19,819 bases of DNA from Sphingobacterium sp. UBA2700 (GTDB lineage: Bacteria; Bacteroidota; Bacteroidia; Sphingobacteriales; Sphingobacteriaceae): assembly GCA_002354335.1 (NCBI GenBank), contig DELI01000016.1, positions 1 through 19,819 on the forward strand. The letters run 5' to 3'. Positions 17,216 to 19,819 of this stretch are shown here, piece by piece; the first letter of the stretch is position 1; every line of letters begins with the position of its first letter. A model generated the notes under the pieces. The model was given only the letters and a program-made list of their open reading frames with translations. It ran no database searches and was not told the DNA's origin. The translations under genes and the position numbers were made by a program.

Positions 17216-18529
17216 ATGAAAATTCTTAAGTTCGGAGGAACATCCGTAGGAAGTGCTGAGCGTATCAAAGGTCTACTCGAAATCGTGGACCCATCAGAGC
17301 GTCAGATCGTCGTGCTTTCAGCAGTCGCTGGAACCACTAATGCATTGGTTGAAATCGGAAAAGCTTACTTAGCAGGTAAGAAGGACGAGGCCAAACAGTT
17401 GATCGTCGCTCATAAGGATAAGTACGAATCGTTAATAAAGGAACTCTTCAGCACAGAGAACGGATATAAGAACGGTAAGGAATTAATCGATTATCATTTT
17501 AATTTAATTGCTTCTTTATCAAATGACTTATTTACGCCAGTTGAAGAGAAGGTAATCTTAGCGCAGGGTGAATTGATGTCAACCACATTATGGCACTTTC
17601 ATTTGGAGGAAATTGGTGTTAAATCGGTCTTGTTGCCAGCATTGGACTTTATGAAGATCGATGAAGACAATGAGCCTGTTGTTCCATTTATCAATGAAAA
17701 ATTGAGTGCTATTTTAGCGAACCACCCTGACAATACACTATTCATTACGCAAGGTTATATTTGCCGAAATGCGTTTGGGGAAATCGACAACCTACGTCGT
17801 GGAGGGTCTGATTACACCGCATCGCTTATCGGCGCAGCTATCCAGGCTGATGAAGTTCAGATTTGGACGGATATCGATGGTATGCACAATAACGATCCGC
17901 GAGTTGTAAAAGGTACGACGCCAATCGCAAACTTAAGCTTCGATGAGGCGGCAGAGCTTGCCTATTTCGGTGCGAAAATTTTACACCCACAGTCAGTATT
18001 CCCGGCACAGAAGTACAATGTACCGGTACGCCTGTTGAACACCATGGATCCGAAAGCAGCAGGTACGCTGATTTCTAAAGATGGCGGACAGAAAGGTGCT
18101 ATCCGCGCAATCGCTGCAAAAGATGAAATTACAGCTATACATATTCATTCGTCCCGCATGTTGTTGGCCTATGGTTTCTTACGCAAGATCTTCGAAATAT
18201 TTGAGCGCTATAAAACGCCGATCGATATGATTACAACGTCGGAAGTGGCTGTATCCTTATCGATTGATGATACCCGGAATCTAGAGGATATCATCCGTGA
18301 AGTGGAGGACTTCGGAACGGTAAGCGTAGATAGAGATCAAACGATCGTATGTATTGTTGGCGACTTTGGAGCCAATACCCACGGTTATGCCGCTCGTGTA
18401 TTAGACGCTGTTAAGCATTTGCCGGTGCGTATGATTTCTTATGGTGGTTCAGATTATAATGTGTCGATTCTATTGAATTCAGAACATAAAACTGAGGCTT
18501 TACGTTCTTTACACAATAGATTGTTTTAA
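17216..18529 (+). CDS. lysC: Aspartokinase (monofunctional)
   Basis: Phosphorylates aspartate with ATP, the first step to diaminopimelate, lysine, threonine and methionine. The kinase domain covers about residues 1-285: KFGGTSVGS (5-13, ATP/aspartate site), LRRGGSDYTASL (193-204), IWTDIDGMHNNDPR (216-229) and FGAKILHPQS (251-260). Two ACT-type regulatory folds follow (about 300-437, with MITTSEVAVSLSID and ISYGGSDYNVSILL), so allosteric feedback by an amino acid, probably lysine, is expected. It ends at 437 residues and is not fused to homoserine dehydrogenase. It is followed by lysA after 10 nt, which supports a lysine/diaminopimelate role. No lysine riboswitch is recognisable in the 116-nt leader gap. 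Confidence 0.94.
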   Translation: MKILKFGGTSVGSAERIKGLLEIVDPSERQIVVLSAVAGTTNALVEIGKAYLAGKKDEAKQLIVAHKDKYESLIKELFSTENGYKNGKELIDYHFNLIASLSNDLFTPVEEKVILAQGELMSTTLWHFHLEEIGVKSVLLPALDFMKIDEDNEPVVPFINEKLSAILANHPDNTLFITQGYICRNAFGEIDNLRRGGSDYTASLIGAAIQADEVQIWTDIDGMHNNDPRVVKGTTPIANLSFDEAAELAYFGAKILHPQSVFPAQKYNVPVRLLNTMDPKAAGTLISKDGGQKGAIRAIAAKDEITAIHIHSSRMLLAYGFLRKIFEIFERYKTPIDMITTSEVAVSLSIDDTRNLEDIIREVEDFGTVSVDRDQTIVCIVGDFGANTHGYAARVLDAVKHLPVRMISYGGSDYNVSILLNSEHKTEALRSLHNRLF

Positions 18530-18539
18530 TAGATAGAAA

Positions 18540-19703
18540 ATGCAAATAAATAAAATTAGCCTAGACCGTTTATCGCAATTTGAAACTCCATTTTATTACT
18601 ATGATTTAGAGCTTCTGGATCGCACTTTACAGGCAGCGAAACTTGCTGCCGATAAGCGTGGTTTCCATATTCACTATGCGTTAAAAGCTAACTTTAATGA
18701 TACGTTATTGTCTGCAATTCAGGCCGTAGGCTTTGGTGCAGACTGTGTGTCGGGTAATGAAGTTCAGAAGTCGATTGATATGGGCTTTCCGGCCGATAAG
18801 ATTACATTCGCAGGAGTAGGGAAGTCTGACAAGGAAATCAAGATGGCGCTTAAGCATCAGATTTTCGCGTTCAACGTTGAGTCAATCGAAGAACTTCAGG
18901 TAATCGACGAGCTGGCTGCCGAATTAGGTGAGCGCGCGAATGTTTCCTTAAGAATCAACCCGAATGTAGATGCGCATACACATCATTATATCACAACAGG
19001 ACTGGATGAAAATAAATTTGGAGTTCCAAATTCGGAGCTAGAGCAGGCTGCTTCTGTCCTTAGAGATTGTAAAAACGTGGATTTAGTAGGCCTTCACTTC
19101 CATGTGGGATCCCAAATCACGGATATGAATGTGTTCAAGAGTTTATGCGTGAAAGTCAATGAGTGGAAGAATTGGTTTGAAGAGCGCGGAACCAGCATTA
19201 AGATATTGAATGTTGGAGGCGGACTAGGCGTGGATTATCATCATCCTGATGAAAACCCTTATCCCGATTTCGAAGCTTACTTTGACGTCTTCGATAAGTT
19301 TCTAGAACGTACGCCACAGCAAGAGGTACACTTCGAATTAGGACGTGCGCTAGTAGCGCAGTCCGGATCCTTAGTAAGCCGCGTACTATACAGCAAAAGT
19401 GGCGTAAAGAAAAATTTCTTGATCCTCGACGCCGGTATGACTGAATTGATGCGTCCTGCCCTATATCAGGCTTACCATAAAATTGAACGCCTTGGCGTCG
19501 CAACGGAAACTAGCGAATTGAACTACGATGTCGTAGGTCCTATTTGCGAGAGTTCTGACTGCTTCGGCAAGGAAGTGACACTACCCGTATCCCAAAGAGG
19601 AGATCTGATCGCTATTCGTACGGCAGGTGCCTACGGTGAGGTGATGGCTTCTAAGTACAATCTGAGGGAAGAAATAAGGTATGTATTTTCTAATAGTATT
19701 TAG
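18540..19703 (+). CDS. lysA: Diaminopimelate decarboxylase
   Basis: Decarboxylates meso-diaminopimelate to L-lysine, the last step of lysine synthesis; a fold-type III PLP enzyme of 387 residues. Lys49 in HYALKAN forms the Schiff base. LHFHVGSQITD (185-195) and NVGGGLGVDY (224-233) contact PLP. ELGRALVAQSG (266-276), CESSD (336-340, catalytic Cys336) and AGAYGEVMASKYN (362-374) complete the active site, partly across the dimer. It is coupled to lysC by a 10-nt gap. Its last two codons (AGT ATT) and TAG stop lie within a 7-bp tandem array that continues 49 nt beyond the gene, so the exact C-terminal residues may vary between strains. Confidence 0.96.
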   Translation: MQINKISLDRLSQFETPFYYYDLELLDRTLQAAKLAADKRGFHIHYALKANFNDTLLSAIQAVGFGADCVSGNEVQKSIDMGFPADKITFAGVGKSDKEIKMALKHQIFAFNVESIEELQVIDELAAELGERANVSLRINPNVDAHTHHYITTGLDENKFGVPNSELEQAASVLRDCKNVDLVGLHFHVGSQITDMNVFKSLCVKVNEWKNWFEERGTSIKILNVGGGLGVDYHHPDENPYPDFEAYFDVFDKFLERTPQQEVHFELGRALVAQSGSLVSRVLYSKSGVKKNFLILDAGMTELMRPALYQAYHKIERLGVATETSELNYDVVGPICESSDCFGKEVTLPVSQRGDLIAIRTAGAYGEVMASKYNLREEIRYVFSNSI

Positions 19704-19752
19704 TAGTTAGTAGTTAGTAGTTAGTAGTTAGTAGTTAGTAGTTAGTATTTAG
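19694..19752 (+). repeat. Heptad tandem repeat spanning the lysA stop codon
   Basis: The array reads TAGTATT, then six exact copies of TAGTAGT (19701-19742), then TAGTATT and a final TAG: about 8.4 units of 7 bp. Shifted by one base it is a run of TTAGTAN units ending in TTAGACC. The lysA stop (19701-19703) is the first TAG of the first exact copy. It lies before the putative terminator and so should be transcribed as part of the 3' end of the mRNA. Confidence 0.95.
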
Positions 19753-19759
19753 ACCTATG

Positions 19760-19785
19760 GCGGACTGTAATGGTTCGCTTTTTTT
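19760..19785 (+). terminator. Intrinsic terminator of lysC-lysA
   Basis: GCGGAC (19760-19765) pairs with GTTCGC (19773-19778), five Watson-Crick pairs and one G-T pair around a 7-nt loop, and is followed by seven T residues. It lies just after the heptad array, the expected place to end the lysC-lysA transcript. The stem is short, so it is moderate in strength. Confidence 0.7.
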
Positions 19786-19819
19786 GTGGGATTAAGGAGA
19801 TGGGGCAGTTGTTATTGAA

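Noticed and set aside
19694..19752. The heptad array as a CRISPR or mobile element remnant
   Set aside because: Units are 7 bp with no spacers, no terminal inverted repeats and no associated protein genes.

Overview
The window looks like a chromosomal segment of a Bacteroidota bacterium, most likely a Sphingobacteriaceae member (Sphingobacterium or a close relative). Four things point there. The proteins read like that group's GyrA, PrpB/C/D and SerC. Start codons are mostly preceded by A/T-rich leaders without a clear Shine-Dalgarno sequence. At least one promoter fits the Bacteroidota TAnnTTTG -7 box. Two intergenic tracts carry 7-bp TTAGNNN tandem repeats. The genus is inference; no search was run. 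I see no phage, transposase, CRISPR array, tRNA or rRNA.

Layout, left to right. (1) 47-3569, minus strand: a methylcitrate-cycle operon prpB-prpC-prpD for propionyl-CoA breakdown. (2) 3734-5509, minus strand: a tight three-gene cluster of a Crp/Fnr-type regulator, a Qnr-like pentapeptide-repeat protein and a YafK-type L,D-transpeptidase-fold protein with no visible signal peptide. (3) 5558-7243, minus strand: a large RluA-family pseudouridine synthase with a coiled-coil and cysteine-containing N-terminal extension. (4) 7396-9815, plus strand: an aldo/keto reductase, a Dps ferritin-like protein and a ZIP metal transporter, a plausible redox/metal homeostasis group. A perfect 30-bp palindromic bidirectional terminator (9832-9861) separates it from the next block. 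(5) 9881-14732, minus strand: gyrA followed by two exported TPR proteins; the first TPR gene starts inside the 3' end of gyrA. (6) 15077-17099, plus strand: serC-serA for serine synthesis, with a good Bacteroidota promoter and a strong terminator. (7) 17216-19703, plus strand: lysC-lysA (aspartokinase and diaminopimelate decarboxylase), ending in a heptad-repeat array and a terminator.

Most of the window is ordinary core metabolism and DNA topology. The most unusual signal is non-coding. The first and last genes, prpD and lysA, both have their stop codon inside a 7-bp tandem array whose coding-strand units read TTAGNNN. Because 7 is not a multiple of 3, such an array places stop codons in all three frames, and on both strands. 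Secondary points of interest are the leaderless YafK-like enzyme coupled to a Qnr-like protein, a GNRA-capped hairpin inside the 3' end of dps, the gyrA/TPR overlap, and a shared motif in front of the Crp-type gene and the aldo/keto reductase.
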